Positions 8,196 through 16,313 of a stretch of 64,000 nt of DNA are shown one piece after another. Below the pieces are notes generated by a model that did not search any database, was not told the DNA's origin, and saw only the letters and a list, made by a program, of their open reading frames with translations. Positions within the stretch are counted from its first letter, which is position 1. Each line of letters starts with the position of its first letter. The stretch lies in contig NZ_JACOOK010000003.1 of the NCBI RefSeq assembly GCF_014288115.1, positions 1-64,000 on the forward strand, in the 5' to 3' direction. Source of the stretch: Alistipes_A hominis (GTDB lineage Bacteria; Bacteroidota; Bacteroidia; Bacteroidales; Rikenellaceae). The position numbers were made by a program, and so were the translations under genes.

Positions 8196-8351
8196 GGAAC
8201 GTTTACGATAAGCAAATCGCCTGTAGCCTGTAACGATGATAGTTTCTAATAAGTTCTTTTTTAGTGATGACGGTTTGTCGATAATGGTAATTATCGTTAA
8301 TATTGTAATGAAGATCGCGTTAATTTTGTTATTTATTGATTGTTAATTGTT
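8196..8351 (+). repeat. Long leader repeat, copy B
   Basis: Homologous to 4826-4987, from CGTTTACGATAAGCA to the NVEAL start codon, with scattered substitutions. It contains the array promoter. Confidence 0.8.
8274..8305 (+). promoter_or_regulatory. Array promoter, NVEAL unit 5
   Basis: TTTG (8274-8277), a 20-base spacer and TAATATTG (8298-8305). The spacer contains GATAA-N6-TTATC, exactly as at 4903-4934. Confidence 0.6.
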
Positions 8352-8572
8352 ATGAAAGAGCGATTTGTTCGTTTGCGGTCGCATGGGCTGCCGGCGCTTA
8401 TTTGTTGGTTTCTGACAATACCGATCGAATTTTATTTCTTTCGGCCAATGTAGAAGCGTTGGCGAGCGGGGAAAGTGAGGACACTCCTTGCGGAGGTACT
8501 AAATCTGAAGCTACGGGAAACTGTAAGTCGGAGAATACGGTAAATTGTAAAGACTTGTCTGGTTGCAATTAA
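8352..8572 (+). pseudogene. NVEAL-family gene with damaged start (unit 5)
   Basis: The conserved start ATG (8352, ATGAAAGAG) is out of frame with the rest. Compared with the copy at 4988, four bases are missing in the first ten codons. The body is open to 8572 and reads CSFAVAWAAGAYLL, then LFLSANVEALASGESED, then a tail with four Cys (TPCGGT, GNCKSE, VNCKDL, SGCN). It could still be made from an upstream in-frame TTG (8336), which replaces the charged signal start with a poorer one. I regard it as recently damaged. Confidence 0.65.
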
Positions 8573-8679
8573 AGGGTAACAGCGGGAAAATCTGTTGAAT
8601 ACTAAAAGTCTGCCTTTTTCGGTTTTCTGTAAATTTATGGAAAATCGGATGGGCAGATTTTTGAGAAAGAGAGAATGTT

Positions 8680-9813
8680 ATGTCGAAACTCATCCGTCTG
8701 TTTATATGTTTTGATAAACAGCCAATCTTATTAATTGGCATATTGTTGTTCCTCGTGGGATGCGATTCTCGGAAGAAGGTAGACTATGATGTACCCGTGT
8801 CTATTATAGATTACGAATCGTTAACAAGCCGAAATTTTGAACAGATTCCGGAGGATATTGTGTCTAAAATGGAGTTTGTTGCATTCGATACCGTTTCCGA
8901 TGCTCTTTTCGGGCGGGTTGATAAAGTGAAATTTGTCGATAGTTCATTATTCATATTGGATCAACGATTGAATGCGATTCTGGAATTCGATCGATCCGGG
9001 AAATTTATTAGAAAATTCCAAAGAAAAGGCAGGGCCCTTTACGAATATTTACAAATAACCGATTTTGATATAGACAGGGAGTCCGGAGTATTGTATGTAT
9101 TGGATTCACATACCGATAAGGTTAATTTGTACGATTCTGATTTTAATTTCATAGCGAGTCATACGTTGGATTTTGAGGCGGATATTCTCAAATCGGTAGG
9201 GGGAAAAATAATATTCGGATTAGCGTCCTGGAATAGCGGACGTGCGAAAGGATATAAGATCGGGCAGACGGATTCACAATGTAAAATGGAGAATCAGGTA
9301 TTGTATTATGATGAATATATCGATCCCGCCTATGTGTTTTCATCTTATCGTTTTACGGATTGCGAACAGAATGTTGTTTATAATCAGCCTATTGATAATA
9401 ATGCGTATGTGTTGAGTCGAGATTTGAATCTCAGACAGATAATTCGTTTCGATTTTGGAGCGTGCAATGTTCCCGATGAAAATAAAAAGGACGTAGAGTC
9501 TAAATTGGATAAATTCGAAAATTATTGTTTTATCAAGGATTATGTTGCTGTAAAAGGAGATTTAATCATCGGAAAGTTGAGAGATCATGGAAAATCGCGG
9601 TGTTTCATCGTTGATAGAAAAAATGGAATTAAATATGAGAGTCAACCGGTCGAGTTATTTTCAAACAGTTTGTTTACCGAATACGATGATCCGTTTATCT
9701 TTTCCTATTTCATGACCACGAATGTGAATCCGAAAGACGTGTCTTTACCCGATCATATTATTGATCATATTCATGCGGGAGGATGTGCTATCGGTATCCA
9801 ACAATTGAAATAA
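8680..9813 (+). CDS. Six-bladed beta-propeller lipoprotein (unit 5)
   Basis: The 377-residue protein has an unusual N-terminus of about 14 residues ahead of the hydrophobic segment (PILLIGILLFLVGC), with a lipobox Cys near residue 29. The blade motif is QRKGRALYEYLQITDFDID at about residues 110-128, where the usual Gly-Pro is replaced. Propeller turns such as ILEFDRSGKFIRKF are present. It is the AT-richest propeller of the array. Three bases after its stop begins a dead thioredoxin-like gene, matching the order of unit 2. Confidence 0.85.
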   Translation: MSKLIRLFICFDKQPILLIGILLFLVGCDSRKKVDYDVPVSIIDYESLTSRNFEQIPEDIVSKMEFVAFDTVSDALFGRVDKVKFVDSSLFILDQRLNAILEFDRSGKFIRKFQRKGRALYEYLQITDFDIDRESGVLYVLDSHTDKVNLYDSDFNFIASHTLDFEADILKSVGGKIIFGLASWNSGRAKGYKIGQTDSQCKMENQVLYYDEYIDPAYVFSSYRFTDCEQNVVYNQPIDNNAYVLSRDLNLRQIIRFDFGACNVPDENKKDVESKLDKFENYCFIKDYVAVKGDLIIGKLRDHGKSRCFIVDRKNGIKYESQPVELFSNSLFTEYDDPFIFSYFMTTNVNPKDVSLPDHIIDHIHAGGCAIGIQQLK

Positions 9814-9816
9814 AAT

Positions 9817-10122
9817 ATGAAAATTACACGGTGAATTATACTTTTGTTGGTAGGTTGCTTTTTAAGTTGTACCGTACCGTGAGAGAAAATATCACAAAGA
9901 TGCAATCCAGAGAAAAAGGCTTATAAATCCATACATGTCGTATATATCGATGAATCCGGTGTTTTTGGTAGATTGAATACGCATATCCCACAGGATTTTC
10001 ATTACCATAGTTTTTTACTGGATTCGACAAATCGGGTGACATTGGTTGGGAATCCAACGGCTAATGAAGATGTGCGGAAATTATTATATGAGAAAGTTTT
10101 TAATTTACAGTCTGCACGTTGA
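9817..10122 (+). pseudogene. Dead thioredoxin-like lipoprotein gene (unit 5)
   Basis: From the ATG at 9817 one frame can be read to a TGA at 10120-10122 with two internal stops (codons 6 and 22). It keeps a lipoprotein-like start (IILLLVGCFLSC) and a C-terminal part YHSFLLDSTNRVTLVGNP that matches YHTFLLNGRNQPRAVGNP of the intact protein at 4068. The middle is shortened and the C-x-x-C region is gone (only ESGVFGR remains), so about 70 codons were lost. Its position three bases behind the propeller gene matches unit 2. Confidence 0.8.
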
Positions 10123-10197
10123 CGTAGTGTAGAAGTCTTTTCGGAGATATTTTCCTGTATGGATGTTTTTTTTAAGATAACTTCATGTTTTAAAACG

Positions 10198-10226
10198 AGA
10201 GCCCGGAATCTTTCCGGGCTCTTTTC
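10198..10226. terminator. Terminator between the array and valS
   Basis: Stem AGAGCCCGGAA / TTTCCGGGCTCT with A-rich and T-rich flanks. It serves converging transcription from the array (plus) and valS (minus). Confidence 0.85.
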
Positions 10227-10239
10227 GTCTTGTGAAATT

Positions 10240-12867
10240 TTATTGTAACTGATCGATACGTTCCTTTAGCGCCTTGATTTTGGCTTCCGCGTCGTGCCGT
10301 TTGGCATGTTCGGTTTCGATCACTTTGGCCGGGGCGTTCTGTACGAAACGTTCGTTCGACAGTTTTTTCAGAACGGAGGCGAGAAATCCTTCCTGGTAGG
10401 CGAGGTCGGCCTTCAGCTTCTTGAGTTCTTCTTCCACATCGATGCTGCCGCCCAGCGGGACGAAATATTCGGTCGTTTTGACGATGAACGCGGCTGCGTC
10501 GGAACGCTTTTCGGCGATCTCCTCCACGCGGTTCAGGTTCGCCATTTTTTGCAGCAGCGGGTTGTATTCGCGATGATAATTGTCGTCCCCGATGACGTAC
10601 AGTTCCAGCGCTTCCTTGTTCGGAATGTTGTGCTCCTTGCGGATGTTCCGCACGGACGAGACGGCCTCTTTGAGCTGTTCGATGCGTTCGAGCAGCGCCT
10701 GGTCGAACGGCTGCGGCGCGGGCAGCGCGGCGACCGTGATGCTTTCGCCGTCTTTGCGCGGAGCCATGTGCTGCCAGATTTCCTCGGTGATGAACGGCAT
10801 GAACGGATGCAGCGTCCGGAGCAACCTGTCGAAGAACGCTTTCGTAGCGTCCATCGTCGCCCGGTCGGTCGGTTGCCGGTAGCCCGGTTTCACCATTTCA
10901 AGGTACCATCCGGAGAACTCGTCCCAGAACAGGCGGTACAGCTTCATCAACGCTTCCGAAATGCGGTATTCGGTAAAATCCTCTTCGATTTGGCCGAGCG
11001 TACGGTTCAGCATCGCGTCGAACCAGGATACGGCGAGCCGGTTGCTGTCGCTCTGCGCCAGCGAGTCGTCCACTTGCCAGCCGTTTACCAGCCGGTAAGC
11101 GTTCCATATCTTGTTGCCGAAGTTGCGTCCCTGTTCGCACAGCGCGTCGTCGAACAACAGGTCGTTGCCGGCCGCCGAGCACAGCAGCATCGCCAGCCGT
11201 ACGCCGTCGGCCCCGTACTGTTCGATCAGGTCGAGCGGATCGGGCGAATTGCCGAGCGATTTGCTCATCTTGCGACGCAGTTTGTCGCGGACGATGCCGG
11301 TCAGGTAGACGTTCCTGAACGGCATTTCGCCCCGGTATTCGTATCCGGCGATGATCATCCGGGCGACCCAGAAGAACAGGATGTCGGGCCCGGTGACCAG
11401 GTCGTTGGTCGGGTAGTAGTATTTGATCTCCTCGTTTTCGGGGCGGTTGATGCCGTCGAACACCGAGATCGGCCATAGCCATGACGAAAACCACGTGTCG
11501 AGCACGTCGGGGTCGCGGCGTAGGTCGGTTGCCGTCAGCGAAGCGTCGCCGGTCTTTTCGCGGGCCAGCTTCAGCGCTTCTTCGGGCGTTTCGGCGACCA
11601 CGTACCCCCCTTTGGGGAGGAAGTAGGCCGGGATCTGCTGGCCCCACCACAATTGCCGCGAGATGCACCAGTCCTTGACGTTCTCCATCCAGTAGCGGTA
11701 CGTATTCTTGAATTTGGCCGGAACCAGCCGGATTTCGTCTTCCATGACCGCTTTGAGAGCCGGCTGGGCCAGTTCGGTCATCTTCAGAAACCACTGCATC
11801 GACAGCTTCGGCTCGATCGGCACGTTGGTGCGTTCCGAATATCCCACCTTGTTGGTATAGGCTTCGACCTTTTCGAGCAGGCCGGCGTCGGCGAGGTCTT
11901 TCTCGATCTGCCGGCGGACTTCGAAACGGTCCATGCCGGCGTAGCGTTCGCCGTGCTCGTTCAGCGTACCGTCGTCGTTGAAAATGTCGATGACTTCGAG
12001 GTTGTATTTTTCGCCGAGCATGTAGTCGTTCACGTCGTGGGCCGGGGTCACTTTCAGTGCGCCGGTTCCGAATTCGATGTCGACGTACTCGTCGCGGATC
12101 ACCGGAATCGAACGGTCGATGAGCGGCACCAGCACGCGCGCATCCTGCGGCAGATCCCGGTAGCGCGGGTCGTTCGGGTTGACGCACAGCGCCGTGTCGC
12201 CGAGGATCGTTTCCGGCCGCGTCGTGGCTACGACGACGTAACGCGACGTTCCTTCGATTTTGTAGCGCAGGTAGTACAGCTTCCCCTGCGATTCGCGGTA
12301 GATGACCTCTTCGTCGGAAAGGGCGGTCTGCGCGGCGGGGTCCCAGTTGACCATTCGTACGCCGCGGTAGATTTTACCTTTTTTATACAGGTCGACGAAT
12401 ACTTTGATGACGCTTTCGCTCAGCGCCGGGTCCATCGTGAATTTGGTACGCTCCCAGTCGCACGAAGCGCCGAGTTTGCGCAGTTGGTTCAGGATGATGC
12501 CGCCGTGTTTCTCTTTCCACTGCCAAGCGTGTTTTAAAAATTCTTCGCGGGTCAGCGAATTTTTATCGATTCCGTCGGCTTTGAGTTTCTGGACGACTTT
12601 GGCTTCGGTGGCGATCGACGCGTGGTCGGTTCCCGGAACCCAGCAGGCGTTTTTGCCCTGCATCCGGGCGCGGCGTACCAGCACGTCCTGTATGGTTTCG
12701 TTCAGCATGTGCCCCATGTGCAGCACTCCGGTCACGTTCGGCGGCGGGATGACGATCGTGTAGGGTTCCCTTCCGTCGGGCGTCGAGTGGAAAAAATTGT
12801 GGCGGATCCAGTAGTCGTACCACTTGGATTCGATCTGCTGCGGGGTGTATTTTGCACCGATTTCCAT
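10240..12867 (-). CDS. valS: Valyl-tRNA synthetase
   Basis: This class I aminoacyl-tRNA synthetase charges tRNA-Val in the cytoplasm. The 875-residue protein shows the HIGH-type signature HMGH at residues 50-53, GTDHASIATE in the catalytic domain, an editing domain (TTRPETILGDTA), RRKMSKSLGNSPDPLDL carrying KMSKS, and a C-terminal coiled coil typical of bacterial ValRS (EEELKKLKADLAYQ to the end). I prefer the start at 12867 (MEIGAKYTPQ), because a promoter-like TATTTTTG at 12897-12904 puts the transcript start near 12890, almost on top of the alternative start at 12888. Its last 35 codons recur as fragments at 4662 and 8009. Confidence 0.97.
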   Translation of the reverse strand: MEIGAKYTPQQIESKWYDYWIRHNFFHSTPDGREPYTIVIPPPNVTGVLHMGHMLNETIQDVLVRRARMQGKNACWVPGTDHASIATEAKVVQKLKADGIDKNSLTREEFLKHAWQWKEKHGGIILNQLRKLGASCDWERTKFTMDPALSESVIKVFVDLYKKGKIYRGVRMVNWDPAAQTALSDEEVIYRESQGKLYYLRYKIEGTSRYVVVATTRPETILGDTALCVNPNDPRYRDLPQDARVLVPLIDRSIPVIRDEYVDIEFGTGALKVTPAHDVNDYMLGEKYNLEVIDIFNDDGTLNEHGERYAGMDRFEVRRQIEKDLADAGLLEKVEAYTNKVGYSERTNVPIEPKLSMQWFLKMTELAQPALKAVMEDEIRLVPAKFKNTYRYWMENVKDWCISRQLWWGQQIPAYFLPKGGYVVAETPEEALKLAREKTGDASLTATDLRRDPDVLDTWFSSWLWPISVFDGINRPENEEIKYYYPTNDLVTGPDILFFWVARMIIAGYEYRGEMPFRNVYLTGIVRDKLRRKMSKSLGNSPDPLDLIEQYGADGVRLAMLLCSAAGNDLLFDDALCEQGRNFGNKIWNAYRLVNGWQVDDSLAQSDSNRLAVSWFDAMLNRTLGQIEEDFTEYRISEALMKLYRLFWDEFSGWYLEMVKPGYRQPTDRATMDATKAFFDRLLRTLHPFMPFITEEIWQHMAPRKDGESITVAALPAPQPFDQALLERIEQLKEAVSSVRNIRKEHNIPNKEALELYVIGDDNYHREYNPLLQKMANLNRVEEIAEKRSDAAAFIVKTTEYFVPLGGSIDVEEELKKLKADLAYQEGFLASVLKKLSNERFVQNAPAKVIETEHAKRHDAEAKIKALKERIDQLQ

Positions 12868-12896
12868 AAGTATTCCGAATTTTAGCATTAATCTCG

Positions 12897-12904
12897 CAAA
12901 AATA
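12897..12904 (-). promoter_or_regulatory. Promoter -7 element of valS
   Basis: On the minus strand TATTTTTG fits TAnnTTTG, about 30 bases ahead of the ATG at 12867. No good -33 element is visible. Confidence 0.45.
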
Positions 12905-12922
12905 ACAATTTTCCGGCAATTA

Positions 12923-13705
12923 TTACAGGTTTGCCTTGGCCCAGGCGATCATCAGTTCGTTGCGGTCGGATTTCATCGCCCGCCGGTAGAGCCTGCGCAC
13001 CGTATCGAGCCATGCCAGTCGGCGGTCGGAGTCGCTGTCGCCCACTTCGTCGCGGCCGCCGGCGGCTTTGTACTGTTCGCGCGTCGTGCTGCAAATGCGG
13101 GCGTAACGGCCCGTGCGGGGTTTCAGGTCGGCATCGGTCAGGGTCAGGTAAAACGCCAACTGTTCGGGGGTGCAGTGCCCGTCTGCCGGGAAGCGGGCGT
13201 TGTCGGCCACGTACACCGTCACGCCGTCCTTGAACACGTACGGTTCGTAGCGCCCGGGCCGCTCCATCGCTTCGTAAACGACGCCCCGCACCGGGAACTG
13301 CGCCCCCGACTGCCCGCGTATCCACCGCAGCAGCCGGTCGGTATATTCGAAACCGAGGCTTCCTTTGACTTCCAGGCAGGTCGTGGCAATCCACCGCGCC
13401 AGCCGCTCCGGCTCCGGATTCAGCAGATATACCCTGCCGGTTTTGGGGGCTCCGGTGCGAATGTCTCGGCCGGTACGGTATTCGTAAAGTCGAACGTTGA
13501 AACCCTCCCAGCCGGGCAGCGAGCGGGTTTCGCCGATCAATTTTTCGGCCATGTAGGCGCGGGACAGCAATTGCCTGCACCGTTCGGTCAGCGCGGGCAG
13601 ACTGTCGCGCACCCACGCTTTCGGCAGCGGCCGGGCCGGACAGCAAGCGATGCCCGAAAATACGAGCAACAGGCTCAGAATGTAGCTTTTCACGATTCGT
13701 ATCAT
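12923..13705 (-). CDS. Secreted protein of unknown function
   Basis: The 260-residue protein begins with a signal peptide (MIRIVKSYILSLLLVFSGIA, then CCPARP), which might also be a lipoprotein signal ending at Cys21 or Cys22. The rest is rich in Arg, Tyr and Trp with no motif I recognise (notable: GWEGFNVRLYEYRTGRDI, KGSLGFEYTDRLLRWIRG). It lies 55 bases upstream of valS on the same strand and could be co-transcribed, but a promoter-like element separates the two. A weak TATCTTTA element on the minus strand at 13715-13722 may drive it. Function not assigned. Confidence 0.7.
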   Translation of the reverse strand: MIRIVKSYILSLLLVFSGIACCPARPLPKAWVRDSLPALTERCRQLLSRAYMAEKLIGETRSLPGWEGFNVRLYEYRTGRDIRTGAPKTGRVYLLNPEPERLARWIATTCLEVKGSLGFEYTDRLLRWIRGQSGAQFPVRGVVYEAMERPGRYEPYVFKDGVTVYVADNARFPADGHCTPEQLAFYLTLTDADLKPRTGRYARICSTTREQYKAAGGRDEVGDSDSDRRLAWLDTVRRLYRRAMKSDRNELMIAWAKANL

Positions 13706-13836
13706 TTTACGTCGTAAAGATAGCGATTTGCAATAATAGGGGCTGTTTTTTCGTTTCTATTTTGAAAAACTTTAAGATTGGCGGCTGTTTTGACCTGTGT
13801 CGAAAAGCGGGCGACGGCGCATTTCGCCGGGAACAG

Positions 13837-13869
13837 TTTGTTGATTTTAGTTAAAATGCACTATATTTG
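13837..13869 (+). promoter_or_regulatory. Promoter of lon
   Basis: TTTG (13837-13840), a 21-base spacer and TATATTTG (13862-13869), a full match to the Bacteroidota consensus, about 20 bases ahead of the lon ATG. No heat-shock inverted repeat is visible. Confidence 0.8.
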
Positions 13870-13889
13870 CAGATTAAACAGAGACGAAG

Positions 13890-16313
13890 ATGAGTAAAAA
13901 ATATAATAAGAAAGAGGACTTCGCAGGCATATCAGATATGCTCGAAGGCCGTCACCATGTAATCCCGATCATGGCGGGCGAAGATGGTGATATGGGAGAA
14001 AACGTAGTGATTCCGGAGGTGTTGCCGATTCTGACGTTGCGCAGTTCGGTGCTTTTCCCGGGGTCGATCACGCCGATTACGGTCGGCCGCGACAAGTCGA
14101 TGAAACTGGTTCGCGAGGTGGAGAGCGGCGGAAGTATCCTCGGCGCCGTGCTGCAAAAGGAGTCGGAGGTCGAACAACCCGGCCCGGACGATTTGTACCG
14201 TGTCGGAACGGCGGCCCGCATCCTGAAAGTGCTCGAAATGCCGAACGGCAATCTGACCGTTATCCTGCACGGACTGGACAAGATCGAAATCCGCGATTTC
14301 ATCATGACGGAGCCTTATTTCAGGGCTTCGGTCGCTCCGCTGAAGGATTCGATTCCCGAGCCGACGAACATCGAGTTCGAGGCGCTGGTCGATTCGATCA
14401 AGGACGTCGCGCTGAATATTATCAATATTTCGCCGCAGATGCCCAAAGAGGCGACTTTTGCGATCAAGAATATCGATAACAAACGCGGGACGATCAACTT
14501 CATCTGTTCGAACATGGATCTGCCCGACGCCGACCGCCAGCGTTTGCTGGAGGCTCCGGGCCTGCTGGCGCGTGCGCGCCGGCTGTTGGAGATACTGGTG
14601 CGCGAGCAGCAGATCGCCGAGCTGAAAAACGAAATCCAGGGTAAGGTGAAGCAGAACATCGATCAGCAGCAGCGCGAGTATTTCTTGCAGCAGCAGATCC
14701 GCACGATCCAGGACGAGCTGGGCGGCGATCCGGCCGACAAGGATCTGGACGACCTGCATGAACGCGCCGCGAAGAAGCGTTGGAAGCCGGATGTGAAGGA
14801 GCTGTTTTTCAAAGAGTTGTCCAAACTCGAACGGATGAACCCGGCGGTGGCCGAATATTCGGTGCAACTCAATTACCTGCAACTGATGCTCGACCTGCCG
14901 TGGGACACCTATACGAAGGATAACCTCGACCTCGCCCATGCGAAAAAACGGCTCGACAACGACCATTTCGGGCTCGACGAAGTGAAAGACCGGATTCTGG
15001 AGCACCTGGCCGTAATCAAGCTCAAAGGCGACCTGAAATCGCCGATCCTGTGTCTGTACGGTCCTCCGGGGGTCGGTAAGACTTCGCTCGGCAAGTCGGT
15101 GGCGGCTGCGCTGAAGCGCAAGTTCGGGCGTATCTCGCTCGGCGGCCTGCACGACGAGGCCGAGATCCGCGGGCACCGCAAAACGTATATCGGCGCAATG
15201 CCGGGGCGGATCATTCAGACGATCAAGCGCGCCGGCTCGTCGAACCCGGTGATTATCCTCGACGAGATCGACAAAGTGACCGTCAGCAACCACGGCGACC
15301 CGTCGTCGGCGCTGCTCGAAGTGCTCGATCCGGAACAGAACACGACGTTCCACGACAACTACCTCGATACGGAGTACGACCTGTCGAAAGTGCTGTTCAT
15401 CGCAACGGCCAACAACGTAGCGAACATCCCGGCGCCGCTGCGCGACCGGATGGAGATGATCAATATTCCGGGCTATATCCTGGAGGATAAGATACAGATT
15501 GCCCGCAAGCACCTGATCCCGAAGCAGCTCGAGGCGCACGGCGTCCCGGCCAAGCAGTTCAGGATGGGGCCGAAGGTGATCGAGAAGGTGATCGGCGAGT
15601 ATACCCGCGAATCGGGCGTGCGCGCGCTGGACAAGAACATCGCGAAGATCGTCCGCACGCGTGCGAAGAACATCGGTTTCGACGAACAGTTCAAGCCGGA
15701 GGTGACGGCTGCCGACGTGGAGAAAATCCTCGGCGTGCCGCGTTTCCAGAGGGAGGAGTATGAGGTCGGCGGCATTGTCGGCGTCGTGACGGGGCTGGCT
15801 TGGACGGAGGTCGGCGGCGATATCCTGTATATCGAGTCGATCCTGACGCCGGGCAAGGGCGCCCTGACGATGACGGGCAACCTCGGCGACGTGATGAAAG
15901 AGTCGGCCACGATCGCGCTGCAATGGGTCAAGGCCCACAGCCGGGAGCTGGGGATCGATCCGGAGATGTTCAGCAAATACGACGTGCACATCCACGTGCC
16001 GGAGGGAGCGATTCCGAAGGACGGGCCGAGCGCCGGTATCACGATGGTGACTTCGCTCGTATCGACCTTCACCGGCCACAAGGTCAAGGAACGCGTCGCG
16101 ATGACGGGCGAGACGACCCTCCGGGGCCGCGTGATGCCCGTCGGCGGGATCAAGGAGAAAATCCTCGCCGCCAAGCGCGCCGGTATCCACGAGATCATCC
16201 TCAGCGAGGATAACCGCAAAGATATTTCGGAGATCAAACCCGAGTACCTCGGCGGCCTGAAGTTCAATTATGTGAAGACCAACAGCGACGTGCTGAAATT
16301 GGCGGTGATGTGA
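13890..16313 (+). CDS. lon: ATP-dependent protease La (Lon)
   Basis: Lon degrades misfolded and regulatory proteins in the cytoplasm as a hexameric AAA+ serine protease. The 807-residue protein has the usual three parts. The N-terminal LON substrate domain covers about residues 40-250 (PILTLRSSVLFPG). The AAA+ module has Walker A GPPGVGKTS near residue 390 and Walker B VIILDEIDK near 453. The protease domain has the catalytic Ser in PKDGPSAGITM near 714 and the Lys in GGIKEKILAAKRAGI near 757. Length is normal. Its stop overlaps the mnmA start by one base (TGATG), so the two are co-translated. Confidence 0.97.
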   Translation: MSKKYNKKEDFAGISDMLEGRHHVIPIMAGEDGDMGENVVIPEVLPILTLRSSVLFPGSITPITVGRDKSMKLVREVESGGSILGAVLQKESEVEQPGPDDLYRVGTAARILKVLEMPNGNLTVILHGLDKIEIRDFIMTEPYFRASVAPLKDSIPEPTNIEFEALVDSIKDVALNIINISPQMPKEATFAIKNIDNKRGTINFICSNMDLPDADRQRLLEAPGLLARARRLLEILVREQQIAELKNEIQGKVKQNIDQQQREYFLQQQIRTIQDELGGDPADKDLDDLHERAAKKRWKPDVKELFFKELSKLERMNPAVAEYSVQLNYLQLMLDLPWDTYTKDNLDLAHAKKRLDNDHFGLDEVKDRILEHLAVIKLKGDLKSPILCLYGPPGVGKTSLGKSVAAALKRKFGRISLGGLHDEAEIRGHRKTYIGAMPGRIIQTIKRAGSSNPVIILDEIDKVTVSNHGDPSSALLEVLDPEQNTTFHDNYLDTEYDLSKVLFIATANNVANIPAPLRDRMEMINIPGYILEDKIQIARKHLIPKQLEAHGVPAKQFRMGPKVIEKVIGEYTRESGVRALDKNIAKIVRTRAKNIGFDEQFKPEVTAADVEKILGVPRFQREEYEVGGIVGVVTGLAWTEVGGDILYIESILTPGKGALTMTGNLGDVMKESATIALQWVKAHSRELGIDPEMFSKYDVHIHVPEGAIPKDGPSAGITMVTSLVSTFTGHKVKERVAMTGETTLRGRVMPVGGIKEKILAAKRAGIHEIILSEDNRKDISEIKPEYLGGLKFNYVKTNSDVLKLAVM

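Noticed and set aside
13932..16190. 752-codon open frame antisense to lon
   Set aside because: Lon is complete with all motifs on the other strand. The long antisense frame is a by-product of GC-biased third positions.
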